Shown: positions 7,396-15,574 of the stretch, one piece after another
Layout: every line of letters begins with the position of its first letter
Position numbering within the stretch: position 1 is the stretch's first letter
Assembly: GCF_000381905.1 (NCBI RefSeq)
Contig: NZ_KB907269.1
Coordinates: 32,089-96,088, forward strand
Reading direction: 5' to 3'
DNA: 64,000 nucleotides
Source: Paenibacillus fonticola DSM 21315
GTDB lineage: Bacteria > Bacillota > Bacilli > Paenibacillales > Paenibacillaceae
Notes under the pieces: generated by a model
What the model saw: the letters and a program-made list of their open reading frames with translations, nothing else
Told to the model about the DNA's origin: nothing
Databases searched by the model: none
Made by a program: the position numbers and the translations under genes

Positions 7396-8337
7396 ATGGC
7401 GCTGCTTGAAGTAAGAGATTTGAAAGTATACTTTCCGGTATATGGCGGGATATTTCGTCGTATAGTTGACCGGATTAAAGCGGTGGATGGTGTAAATCTG
7501 ACGATTGAACCAGGCCATACCTATGGCCTTGTCGGGGAATCCGGCTCTGGGAAGACGACGACGGGGCGGGCAATTATTGGCCTGAACCCGATCACTTCAG
7601 GACAAATATTGTTCCAGGGGGAGGATATCGGCTGGGGGATGCGGGGTCATCAATCCCGATTCCGCAAAGATATCCAGATGATCTTTCAAGACCCTTATTC
7701 TTCCTTGAATCCGAAGAAGCGTATCCTGGACATCGTATCTGAACCGCTGCGCAATTTTGAGAAATTAACGCCTGCAGAAGAGAAGCGGCGGGTTCAGGAG
7801 CTTTTAGCGCAGGTTGGTCTGAGCTCCGAGACGATTTATAAATACCCTCATGAATTTTCCGGCGGGCAGCGCCAGCGGATCGGCATTGCACGGGCGATCG
7901 CCCTGAAACCCAAGCTGATTATTGCAGATGAGCCGGTATCTTCCCTCGATGTATCCGTTCAGGCCCAGGTGCTCAACTTTATGCAGGACATTCAGAAGGA
8001 ACTCCATCTTACCTACTTGTTCATCAGTCACGATCTCGGCATTATTCGTCATATGTGTGATCATATCGGTATTATGTACAGAGGCCGATACGTCGAACAA
8101 GGGACAACGCGCGAAATATTTGAAAATCCCCAGCATATTTATACGAAACGTTTGTTAGCGGCCATACCGGATCTTGATCCAAGCCAGCGCGGGAAGCGGC
8201 AAAGGCAGCGCCAACTAATCTACCAGGAGTACGATAAGGAGTTTTCGCAATATTTCGATCATGACGGCTTGGCATATGCTCTAAGGCCGCTGTCTGACAC
8301 CCATTCAGCAGCAATTCCCGGAAGGGGGCAGGGCTGA
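7396..8337 (+). CDS. oppF: Oligopeptide/dipeptide ABC transporter ATP-binding protein (OppF/DppF type)
   Basis: A 313-residue ATPase with Walker A GESGSGKTT, Q-loop FQDPYSSLNPKK, signature FSGGQRQR, Walker B LIIADEPVSSLD and H-loop SHDLG. The PKK after the Q-loop and the YFPVYGGIFRR start are typical of the OppF/DppF partner. I choose ATG 7396 behind AGGAGG (7381-7386); an upstream in-frame ATG at 7369 overlaps the previous gene. The stop TGA shares one base with the ATG of the permease, showing translational coupling. Confidence 0.94.
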   Translation: MALLEVRDLKVYFPVYGGIFRRIVDRIKAVDGVNLTIEPGHTYGLVGESGSGKTTTGRAIIGLNPITSGQILFQGEDIGWGMRGHQSRFRKDIQMIFQDPYSSLNPKKRILDIVSEPLRNFEKLTPAEEKRRVQELLAQVGLSSETIYKYPHEFSGGQRQRIGIARAIALKPKLIIADEPVSSLDVSVQAQVLNFMQDIQKELHLTYLFISHDLGIIRHMCDHIGIMYRGRYVEQGTTREIFENPQHIYTKRLLAAIPDLDPSQRGKRQRQRQLIYQEYDKEFSQYFDHDGLAYALRPLSDTHSAAIPGRGQG

Positions 8338-9299
8338 TGTGGAAGACGACTTTACGCCGATTTTTGATTATGATTCCACAGATTATCTTGTTAAGCATCC
8401 TTGTTTTTATGATGGCTAAGGCGCTGCCGGGGGATGCCCTTTCAGGACTGCTCGACCCGAGCGTGGACCCGTCGATGATTGAAGCGCAGCGGGAGAAGCT
8501 GGGTCTGAACAATCCATGGTATGTCCAATATTGGGATTGGATCACAAAGGCGATTCAGGGCGACTTTGGCCAATCCTTCCGGTTTAAAATGCCGGTTACG
8601 GATTTGATTGGCCAGCGGATTACGAATACGATCTGGCTATCTCTTGTTACTCTAATTTTCACTTACCTCATTGCGATTCCCCTCGGCATTATAAGCGGAC
8701 GCTATAACGACACATGGGGAGACAGGCTGATTACCGGTTATACTTATCTCGGCTTTGCCGCCCCACTGTTTATCTTTTCTCTACTCATGCTGTGGGTTTT
8801 CGGCTTTCATCTCCAGGCCTTCCCAACGGAAGGCAGCGTTACCCCCGGGCTTGTTCCAGGCACCCTCGAATACTCATTTAGCAAAATATACCATATACTC
8901 TTACCGGCTCTATCTATGGCGCTTATTACTACCGTATCGACCGTCCAGTACTTGCGCAGTGAAATTATTGATACGAAGCAGAGAGACTTCATCCTGACGG
9001 CTCGCGCCAAAGGAGCATCTGAATCGCGAATCTATACCCATCATATTTTACGCAACTCGCTTTTGCCGATTGCTGCTTTTTTTGGATATGAAATTACGGG
9101 CTTAATCGGAGGAACTGTTTTTGTCGAATATATTTTCAGTTATCCTGGCATGGGCCAGTTGTTTTTAAACTCGATTATGCTCCGGGACTTTAGCGTTGTG
9201 ACTGCTTTGGTCTTGCTCTATGGCATTGCATCGATTTTGGGTTCATTAATTTCTGACATCATTCTGAGCATCGTTGATCCTCGCATCCGGATTAAATAA
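8337..9299 (+). CDS. oppB: Oligopeptide/dipeptide ABC transporter permease (OppB/DppB type)
   Basis: A 320-residue integral membrane protein with about six transmembrane helices. The first is at residues 10-28; the DALSGLLDPS and LGLNNPWYVQYWDW periplasmic loop is typical of OppB/DppB. The EAA loop that docks on the ATPase reads ARAKGASESRIYTHHILRNS (about 222-241). It forms the translocation channel with the next permease. The ATG overlaps the oppF stop by one base. Confidence 0.94.
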   Translation: MWKTTLRRFLIMIPQIILLSILVFMMAKALPGDALSGLLDPSVDPSMIEAQREKLGLNNPWYVQYWDWITKAIQGDFGQSFRFKMPVTDLIGQRITNTIWLSLVTLIFTYLIAIPLGIISGRYNDTWGDRLITGYTYLGFAAPLFIFSLLMLWVFGFHLQAFPTEGSVTPGLVPGTLEYSFSKIYHILLPALSMALITTVSTVQYLRSEIIDTKQRDFILTARAKGASESRIYTHHILRNSLLPIAAFFGYEITGLIGGTVFVEYIFSYPGMGQLFLNSIMLRDFSVVTALVLLYGIASILGSLISDIILSIVDPRIRIK

Positions 9300-9326
9300 C
9301 TTGTCATGCGTATGGGGGGGATGAAA

Positions 9327-10235
9327 ATGAATAAGGTGACCGGCAGGATCGAAGAAGAATTGCGCGATCCAAGCACAAGTCCTTCCAGCTGGACAATTTT
9401 ATGGAGGGAATTAAAAAAGGATAAGTTGGCGCTGATTTCCTTGATTTTTCTCGGGCTGACCATCGTGGCTGTGTATGGCGTATCTCTTGTATTAGACCAG
9501 AAGCAGATCGTTAGGGTCGATTTATTCGCTCTTTATCAGCCGCCTTCCGCCGAGTTTTGGCTAGGTACGGATTACGGCGGGCGGGATGTGTTCGGGCAGC
9601 TCTTTATCGGCACGAGAAATTCGCTATCGATCGGGATTATCGTAACCCTGCTGACCGGAACGATCGGCATTTTGGTGGGACTCATTTCGGGATACTTCGG
9701 GGGAGCTGCGGATAACCTGGCGATGCGGGTCGTCGATTTTTTCATGATTCTGCCTACGCTGATGATCGTCATTGCCTTTGTGGCTGCAGTTCCAAAATAC
9801 AGCATCGTATCTTTCTCTTTAATCATGACAGCTTTTCTATGGATGGGGATAGCCCGTCTCATACGATCGAAGGCGCTGCAAGAAAAGGAGCTTGAATACG
9901 TAAAAGCATCAAGGACGCTTGGTTCGTCCCATCTGAAAATTATGTTCACGCAGGTACTGCCCAATTTAAGCTCCATTATCATTGTGACGATGACGCTGAA
10001 CTTAGCGGCCAATATCGGTCTGGAATCGGGCTTGTCCTTCCTGGGATTTGGTTTTCCAGAAAGCACCCCTAGTCTTGGAACCTTAGTCAGCTACGCCCGG
10101 AATCCACAGACGCTGGAATATCGATGGTGGATTTGGCTGCCGGCATCACTGCTCATTCTTGTATTGATGCTTAGCATAAACAATGTCGGTCAAGCGCTAA
10201 AGCGCGCGACGGATGCAAGACAAAGAAGAGGATAA
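9327..10235 (+). CDS. oppC: Oligopeptide/dipeptide ABC transporter permease (OppC/DppC type)
   Basis: A membrane protein of about 300 residues. An N-terminal cytoplasmic segment with the OppC_N helix (WRELKKDKLALISLIFL) is followed by LGTDYGGRDVFGQLFIGTRNSL, the hallmark loop of OppC/DppC, and an EAA motif (ASRTLGSSHLKIMFTQVLPN). I place the start at ATG 9327, six bases after a GGGGGG ribosome-site-like run; ATG 9306 gives seven more residues. It is the partner of the permease upstream. Confidence 0.93.
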   Translation: MNKVTGRIEEELRDPSTSPSSWTILWRELKKDKLALISLIFLGLTIVAVYGVSLVLDQKQIVRVDLFALYQPPSAEFWLGTDYGGRDVFGQLFIGTRNSLSIGIIVTLLTGTIGILVGLISGYFGGAADNLAMRVVDFFMILPTLMIVIAFVAAVPKYSIVSFSLIMTAFLWMGIARLIRSKALQEKELEYVKASRTLGSSHLKIMFTQVLPNLSSIIIVTMTLNLAANIGLESGLSFLGFGFPESTPSLGTLVSYARNPQTLEYRWWIWLPASLLILVLMLSINNVGQALKRATDARQRRG

Positions 10236-10250
10236 AAGGGAGGAAATGTG

Positions 10251-12080
10251 ATGAGAAGAAGGTTAGGCTTCAAAATGCTGCTGCCGCTAATGCTTGCATT
10301 CATGATTGGTCTCTCCGGGTGCACATCCAGCAAAGGGAATGATGCGGCCCAGCCAGATCCGACGAACACCCAGAACCAGACGGAGGGCGAGAAAAGGCAA
10401 ACAGAGGATGGCTTGTTTTCGATTAAGGACTTCAGCAATATAAAGACAAATGAAGGTGAAGCGATCGAGGGAGGAACGATTACGTACGGCCTCGTCTCCG
10501 ACACTCCATTTGAAGGTGTCCTGAACTATAATTTTTACTCCGGCAACCCTGACTTTAGAGTGCTCCAATGGTTTGATGAAGCGCTCTTAACCTGGGACCA
10601 AAACTATGTGTATACAAATGACGGAGCAGCGACGTATGAAATATCTGACGATGGAAGGACCTTCACCTTTACGATCCGCGACAACGTCAACTGGCAAGAC
10701 GGCCAGCCGGTAACTGCGGAGGACTGGGAATTTGCTCATGAGGTCATTGGTCATAAAGATTATGACGGTCCCCGTTATGGCTCCGATTTTACGAACATTG
10801 AAGGCATGGTAGAGTACCACGAGGGGAAAGCGGACAAAATTTCCGGCATTAAAGTATTAAGCGAGAAGAAGCTGCAAATCACATATCTCCAATCCACCCC
10901 CTCCTTATTAACGGGTAGTATTTGGACTTATCCGTTGGCAAAGCATATTTTTGGGGATATGGAGGTGGGTAACATGCTCTCTTCCCCGGAAGTGCGCGAG
11001 AAGCCGATTGGTTTCGGTCCCTTTAAAGTGGAGAGCATTATTCCGGGAGAGTCGGTTGTGTTTACGAAAAATTCAGACTATTGGCGCGGTGAACCCCATC
11101 TCGATAAAGTCGTACTAAAGGTCATCAATCCGACGACGATTGTGCAGCAATTGAAGTCGGGCGGAGTCGATCTGGTCGATTCGTTCCCTATTGAACAGTT
11201 CCCTGACAATGCAAACATGTCCAATGTAGAGTATTTAGGCATTATTGATCGTGCTTATACTTATATCGGCTTCAAGCTGGGCAAATGGGATGAGGCCAAC
11301 AAGGTGGTTGTCCCTGATCCTAATGCTAAAATGGCAGATGTAAACCTGCGCAGGGCGATGTGGTATGCCGTGGACAACGACCAGGTAGGCAAACGTTTCT
11401 ATCACGGTCTGCGCTGGAACGCTACGACGCTGATTCCGCCGTCCCATCCGGAGTTTCATGACGCCAGCAACCCGGGAATTCCATATGATGTGGAGAAAGC
11501 CAATCAAATCCTTGATGAAGCCGGGTATAAGAAAAATGGCGAGTTCCGCACTAATCCAGACGGCAGTGAACTGGTTATTAACTTTATATCGATGACGGGT
11601 GGAGATATTGCAGAACCGCTCGCCCGGTACTATGTCCAGTCTTGGAACGCGATCGGGTTAAATGTGCAGTTAGATATGGTGGAGTTTAACACCTTCTATG
11701 ACCGGGTCGGCAGCAACGGGAAGGATGATCCGAAGGTCGATGTGTATCAGGGGGCATGGAGCGTAGGCATTGACGTTGATCCAACAGGATTGTATGGCCG
11801 CGATGCACTCTTTAATTTCCCGAGATATGCTAGTGAGGAGAATGACCGCCTTCTCGCAGAAGGAGTATCCGAGAAAGCTTTTGATGTGGCAACCCGCCAG
11901 GCGATTTACAAGGAATGGCAGCAGTTTATGATCGAGGAGATTCCGGTATTTCCAACGTTGTATCGCTCTCAAATCGTACCGGTTAATAAGCGGATTCTCA
12001 ATTATGCGATCGGTGACGGAACAGGGGTTTATCTTCACCAACTGGCGGTGACGCAAGAGAAACCTGTTGTGGCTGAATAA
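10251..12080 (+). CDS. oppA: Oligopeptide ABC transporter substrate-binding lipoprotein
   Basis: A protein of about 609 residues. A signal peptide ending in the lipobox LSGC (Cys at about residue 24) would anchor it to the outer face of the membrane. A Ser/Asn/Gln/Lys-rich linker follows, and then the SBP_bac_5 fold: YEISDDGRTFTFTIRDNVNWQDGQPVTAEDWEFAHE and later DVNLRRAMWYAVDNDQ. It captures peptides for the OppBCDF importer encoded just upstream. At over 600 residues it is at the long end of the family. The ligand cannot be read from sequence. The start is ATG 10251 after AGGGAGGA. Confidence 0.93.
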   Translation: MRRRLGFKMLLPLMLAFMIGLSGCTSSKGNDAAQPDPTNTQNQTEGEKRQTEDGLFSIKDFSNIKTNEGEAIEGGTITYGLVSDTPFEGVLNYNFYSGNPDFRVLQWFDEALLTWDQNYVYTNDGAATYEISDDGRTFTFTIRDNVNWQDGQPVTAEDWEFAHEVIGHKDYDGPRYGSDFTNIEGMVEYHEGKADKISGIKVLSEKKLQITYLQSTPSLLTGSIWTYPLAKHIFGDMEVGNMLSSPEVREKPIGFGPFKVESIIPGESVVFTKNSDYWRGEPHLDKVVLKVINPTTIVQQLKSGGVDLVDSFPIEQFPDNANMSNVEYLGIIDRAYTYIGFKLGKWDEANKVVVPDPNAKMADVNLRRAMWYAVDNDQVGKRFYHGLRWNATTLIPPSHPEFHDASNPGIPYDVEKANQILDEAGYKKNGEFRTNPDGSELVINFISMTGGDIAEPLARYYVQSWNAIGLNVQLDMVEFNTFYDRVGSNGKDDPKVDVYQGAWSVGIDVDPTGLYGRDALFNFPRYASEENDRLLAEGVSEKAFDVATRQAIYKEWQQFMIEEIPVFPTLYRSQIVPVNKRILNYAIGDGTGVYLHQLAVTQEKPVVAE

Positions 12081-12115
12081 CAAATGACAATTTGGATGGC
12101 ATAACGCTATAATCC

Positions 12116-12138
12116 CCCCCGGTGCTGGGCACCGGGGG
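12116..12138 (+). terminator. GC-rich hairpin after the opp operon
   Basis: A 10-bp stem CCCCCGGTGC/GCACCGGGGG closes a TGG loop, 36 bp after the oppA stop. No T run follows, so it may act as a mRNA 3' end or an inefficient terminator. Confidence 0.6.
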
Positions 12139-12334
12139 TAATCCGTTTGCAGACACCTCTGCCGACGGGATTCATCTGCCTATTTTTACTATATAAAATG
12201 AACTAGAAAGTAGGATGTAGGCAAGGGAGAAAGATGATTCCGAAGAAAGCTGCTTTGGGAGCATAAGATTGTGTTCTACATCCATTTCAATGGTTCAAAT
12301 GATATAGATTCATAGCATAGAAATTTGATGATAT

Positions 12335-12364
12335 TTGTATGGAAAAACCTCTTTATGGTATAGT
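12335..12364 (+). promoter_or_regulatory. Candidate promoter of the LCP gene
   Basis: TTGTAT (12335-12340), an 18-bp spacer and TATAGT (12359-12364) lie about 170 bp before the gene. The rest of the 12139-12534 intergenic shows no gene. Confidence 0.4.
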
Positions 12365-12534
12365 ACGAAACGGTAGAGTTATTTTCATTATTTCGGTTTA
12401 ATGACTATTTTGTAGTTTTTTGCTGAAGTCTACGGTTTACAATTAATTGAAGACACCTGGTTGAATGCGGCGGTATACCGTAAAAGCGGAGAACGACATG
12501 GAGACCGTATAAGACAAACCATGGGAGGCATATG

Positions 12535-13605
12535 ATGTTAGAACGAAGAAATAGAGTAAAGAATGGATCAAAGAATAAAGTAACAAATAAAGTAACGAAA
12601 CGAAGCAGACTTAAGGGCCTATTCATTACATTGTTGGTTTTGCTCCTTATCGGGGCTGGCGCATATACGTTTCGCAAACCGTTAGCTGTTATGGCTTTTG
12701 ACCTATTTCTGTCCGGTCATGTAGAGGAGAAGCTGGAGAAATCGTATTCTCCAATTGATGGTGAGCTGCCAAAGCCGGTATCAGTCAAGCGGCCGGAGCC
12801 ATTCACGGCATTGCTGCTTGGCATCGACCAGCGCGGTAATGAGCCTGCCCGTTCGGATACGTTAATTTATGCAATTGTCCGGCCCGAAGACTCCAAGGTG
12901 CTGCTAATCTCAGTTCCGCGCGACACCTATACGGAAATTGTTGGTAGAGGCAGGGAGGATAAAATTAACCATGCTTATGCTTATGGCGGCGCTAAGATGA
13001 GTAAAGATTCGGTAGAGAACTTCTTAGGTCATCCTGTGGATTACTATGCGGCAATTAATTTTGAAGGATTGCGGAACGTCGTCGATGAACTGGGCGGAAT
13101 CGAACTGCCGATCGACAAGGATATCGTAAACAAGCATAAGGACCATGAGAAATTTACTATTAAAGCAGGCAAACCGTTGTATGATGGGCAGGAAGCCCTT
13201 AACTTTGTACGCTATCGCGAGGACAGTGATTTCAATCGCACGAAGCGGCATCAAGTTTTTCTAAATGCGATGATCCAGCGGATGCTGAAGCTCGATCAGA
13301 TTGGAAAAATTCCTGAGCTGATGGATATGCTGGGCGACAACTTTAAGACGGATATGACACCAAGCTTTATCATCGACTTGTCCAAGCGGCTCTTAACGAA
13401 CCAGGCACCGCAAATTAGCGGATTTACGATTATGGGAGAAGGGGTTCGAAAGAACGGGATCTATTATATCGAAGCGAATGAAGAGGATGTGGCATTCGCC
13501 GCCCAGTTAATCGAAAATTGGATTGATCCGGATACGAAGACAGAGGAACTGCTGAGCCCAGAGGCGCAGGCCGACCAGGAAGCACATTCTGGTGAACAGC
13601 CCTAA
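12535..13605 (+). CDS. LytR-CpsA-Psr (LCP) family cell-wall polymer transferase
   Basis: A 356-residue protein: a basic cytoplasmic start, one transmembrane helix (about 28-48), then the extracytoplasmic LCP domain. Key stretches are FTALLLGIDQRGNEPARSDTL, LLISVPRDTY, KINHAYAYGG, LNFVRYRED and FNRTKRHQVFL, which carry the conserved Arg/Asp residues that bind the polyprenyl pyrophosphate. LCP enzymes attach teichoic acids or other glycopolymers to peptidoglycan. The C-terminus ends in an acidic, Ala/Gln-rich tail. GGGAGG precedes two possible ATGs (12532, 12535). It is monocistronic: a terminator follows. Confidence 0.93.
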   Translation: MLERRNRVKNGSKNKVTNKVTKRSRLKGLFITLLVLLLIGAGAYTFRKPLAVMAFDLFLSGHVEEKLEKSYSPIDGELPKPVSVKRPEPFTALLLGIDQRGNEPARSDTLIYAIVRPEDSKVLLISVPRDTYTEIVGRGREDKINHAYAYGGAKMSKDSVENFLGHPVDYYAAINFEGLRNVVDELGGIELPIDKDIVNKHKDHEKFTIKAGKPLYDGQEALNFVRYREDSDFNRTKRHQVFLNAMIQRMLKLDQIGKIPELMDMLGDNFKTDMTPSFIIDLSKRLLTNQAPQISGFTIMGEGVRKNGIYYIEANEEDVAFAAQLIENWIDPDTKTEELLSPEAQADQEAHSGEQP

Positions 13606-13693
13606 TTGATCAATTCATTACTAATTCATCAATTTATTATACGTAACGTCCTATATGCAAATTATGTCCTAAATGCAAATTGTAAACATGATT

Positions 13694-13723
13694 CGGCAGT
13701 CCGGTTTTTCCGGCTGCCGATTT
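13694..13723 (+). terminator. Terminator after the LCP gene
   Basis: CGGCAG-T-CCGG pairs with CCGG-CTGCCG around a T-rich loop; a short ATTTC follows. It lies about 90 bp past the stop. Confidence 0.55.
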
Positions 13724-13804
13724 CGCACCTGTAATGGAACAAAAAGCGGTTTGAAACGTAACAAAAAGGAGAGTCTGAAAAGGGTAGAGGAGGACTTGAT
13801 TTTT

Positions 13805-14236
13805 ATGAACATCGCGTTTTTTTTACTCCCTAAACATGATGTCGTGGCCGTGACGCTGGATTCGACTTTGAGACAGACGCTGGAGAAGATGGAGTATCAC
13901 AGGTATACAGCCGTGCCGATTATCGGCAAAGACGGTGTTTATGTCGGTACCGTGACGGAAGGCGATCTTCTGTGGTACATGAAAAATTCTGGCGGGAAGG
14001 TTACTTTTGAGAACGCTTCTAAATTTCTGCTCAAGGACGTTCCGCTCAAGATGAACATTAAGCCGGTATCCATTGATGCCGATATGGAAGGTTTAATTAA
14101 TCTCGCCAAGGTGCAGAACTTTGTCCCTGTTGTGGATGATATGGGGCGTTTTATCGGCATTGTGCGCCGCAGCCAGATTATTGAATATTGCGAGAGATAT
14201 GTAACCCGGGAAAATGTGCCTGTTCCCAAAAATTAA
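13805..14236 (+). CDS. CBS-domain protein
   Basis: A 143-residue protein made of two CBS motifs. The first spans about 1-60 (PKHDVVAVTLDSTLRQTLEKM; YTAVPIIGKDGVYVGTVTEGDLLWYM) and the second about 75-135 (VSIDADMEGLINLAK; FVPVVDDMGRFIGIVRRSQIIEY). CBS pairs bind adenine nucleotides, including c-di-AMP in some Firmicutes. Its location just before the c-di-AMP phosphodiesterase gdpP is suggestive but not proof. I prefer ATG 13805, about 11 bases after AGAGGAGG; the frame is open further upstream without family match. Confidence 0.85.
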   Translation: MNIAFFLLPKHDVVAVTLDSTLRQTLEKMEYHRYTAVPIIGKDGVYVGTVTEGDLLWYMKNSGGKVTFENASKFLLKDVPLKMNIKPVSIDADMEGLINLAKVQNFVPVVDDMGRFIGIVRRSQIIEYCERYVTRENVPVPKN

Positions 14237-14280
14237 CGCACAGAGACTGAGAGTTTGCTTCAAGGGAAGGAATTGCTTTA

Positions 14281-14289
14281 TGCTATAAT
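14281..14289 (+). promoter_or_regulatory. Extended -10 element before the MazG-like gene
   Basis: TGCTATAAT is a perfect extended -10 (TGnTATAAT), 41 bp before the start codon; there is no good -35 at normal spacing. It probably drives mazG-like, yybS, gdpP, rplI and dnaB. Confidence 0.55.
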
Positions 14290-14330
14290 GAAGAATAAAG
14301 CTAATTCAGGGAGGGTGGAAGCTGTCCGCC

Positions 14331-14633
14331 ATGCAGAAAGAAGTGGATGTGGCCAAACGCGCCAAAGTGATTGAATGGCTCAAAACGGAAGTAGTCGATC
14401 ACGTATCCCGTTTATTCAAAGCATTGTGGGAAGGCAGCACGACACGGGTAAACGACAGTCTAGCCAGTCTGATTGTCAGTTGTTACATACTGGGACGCAG
14501 ACTTGGCGTATCCTATCGGGATATGGACGATCACATACTGGAGAAATTGAACAAACATCAAAAGGAAGGTCACCAGTTGGAAGATTGGTATCAGGACATT
14601 TCTACATTGGAAGAACATATGCGTAAGAGGTGA
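14331..14633 (+). CDS. MazG-like family protein
   Basis: A 100-residue all-helical protein, with AKVIEWLKTEVVDHVSRLFKALWEGS at the start and DSLASLIVSCYILGRRLGVSY in the middle. This fits the short MazG-like family seen beside yybS in Paenibacillus-type genomes. MazG proteins are NTP pyrophosphohydrolases, but this short form lacks a clear ExxE metal site, so activity is uncertain. GGGAGGG lies 14 bases before the ATG, a long spacing. Its stop is 6 bp before the yybS start. Confidence 0.75.
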   Translation: MQKEVDVAKRAKVIEWLKTEVVDHVSRLFKALWEGSTTRVNDSLASLIVSCYILGRRLGVSYRDMDDHILEKLNKHQKEGHQLEDWYQDISTLEEHMRKR

Positions 14634-14639
14634 ACCCAT

Positions 14640-15563
14640 TTGAATTTACGCTGGACCCCGATAGCATGGAGCGCGGTATATTTGCTGTTCCTGCTATCGT
14701 TTGTTACACCCTTTTCTTTGATTACCATTTTTGTCATGCTAGTGCCCGGCGTAATTCTCTACACAACGTTATCGCTGCGCGCATTTTTGCTCCATGTCGG
14801 GGTAGTGTGGGCGGTAGCGTTTGTTCTGCTGCTTGATCCTCTGATTCTGCTCACGGCTGCAGTTTTTGTTGTTCCAGTACTCGTTATGGGGCACCTCTAT
14901 AAGCTGAAAGCCTCCGCGCTCAAAGTGGTTGCCGCAGGAACAGGAACACTGCTTGGTGAAGGCTTGCTCGGGCTTTTGGTGATCACGGCTTTCTTTGATT
15001 TCCATCTGGCGACATCAATCGAGAACTTTTTGAATATCATGGCAGCCCCGCTGCAAAATATGGCGAATAGTCCATTCGCGGCCAATGTGCTATGGTCTCC
15101 GGAAATGTCACAGCAAATATCGAGCCTGGTGGTGCGAGTTACGCCAGTTTCGCTCGTCCTGAGCTCGCTTATGCTTGCTGCGATCACCCATACGATCGCC
15201 AGACCGACCTTAAGCAGCATGGGGCATCCCGTTCAGGGCTTCCCGCCGCTGCGGGAGTGGCGGCTGCCCAGAGCATTGATCTGGTATTACCTGATTAGCT
15301 CTTTAATTACGATGTTTAGCGGACCAGAAGCTATGCAGGGGTCTATCGGTACGATGCTGCTGAATTTGCTGCTGGTGCTCAATTTCCTATTTATGATACA
15401 GGCGGCCAGCTTTATATTTTTTCTGGCTTATGAAAAGAAGTGGAATCCGGCCATTCCGGTTTTGTTCATTATTGCGATGTTACTTTTTTCGCCTTTGAAA
15501 ATTGTCGGGATACTGGATATTGCGGCTCCACTGCGTGAGATGATTACGAGATCAAGACGATAG
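14640..15563 (+). CDS. yybS: YybS family membrane protein (DUF2232)
   Basis: A 307-residue, very hydrophobic protein with about seven to eight helices spread over the length. The order of helices, the ending (SPLKIVGILDIAAPLREMITR) and the position immediately before gdpP match Bacillus YybS/DUF2232. The function is unknown; a role in cell-envelope or transport is only inferred from topology. It starts with TTG 14640, 7 bases after AAGAGGTG, which overlaps the end of the MazG-like gene. Confidence 0.88.
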   Translation: MNLRWTPIAWSAVYLLFLLSFVTPFSLITIFVMLVPGVILYTTLSLRAFLLHVGVVWAVAFVLLLDPLILLTAAVFVVPVLVMGHLYKLKASALKVVAAGTGTLLGEGLLGLLVITAFFDFHLATSIENFLNIMAAPLQNMANSPFAANVLWSPEMSQQISSLVVRVTPVSLVLSSLMLAAITHTIARPTLSSMGHPVQGFPPLREWRLPRALIWYYLISSLITMFSGPEAMQGSIGTMLLNLLLVLNFLFMIQAASFIFFLAYEKKWNPAIPVLFIIAMLLFSPLKIVGILDIAAPLREMITRSRR

Positions 15564-15574
15564 GGTGAGAAATC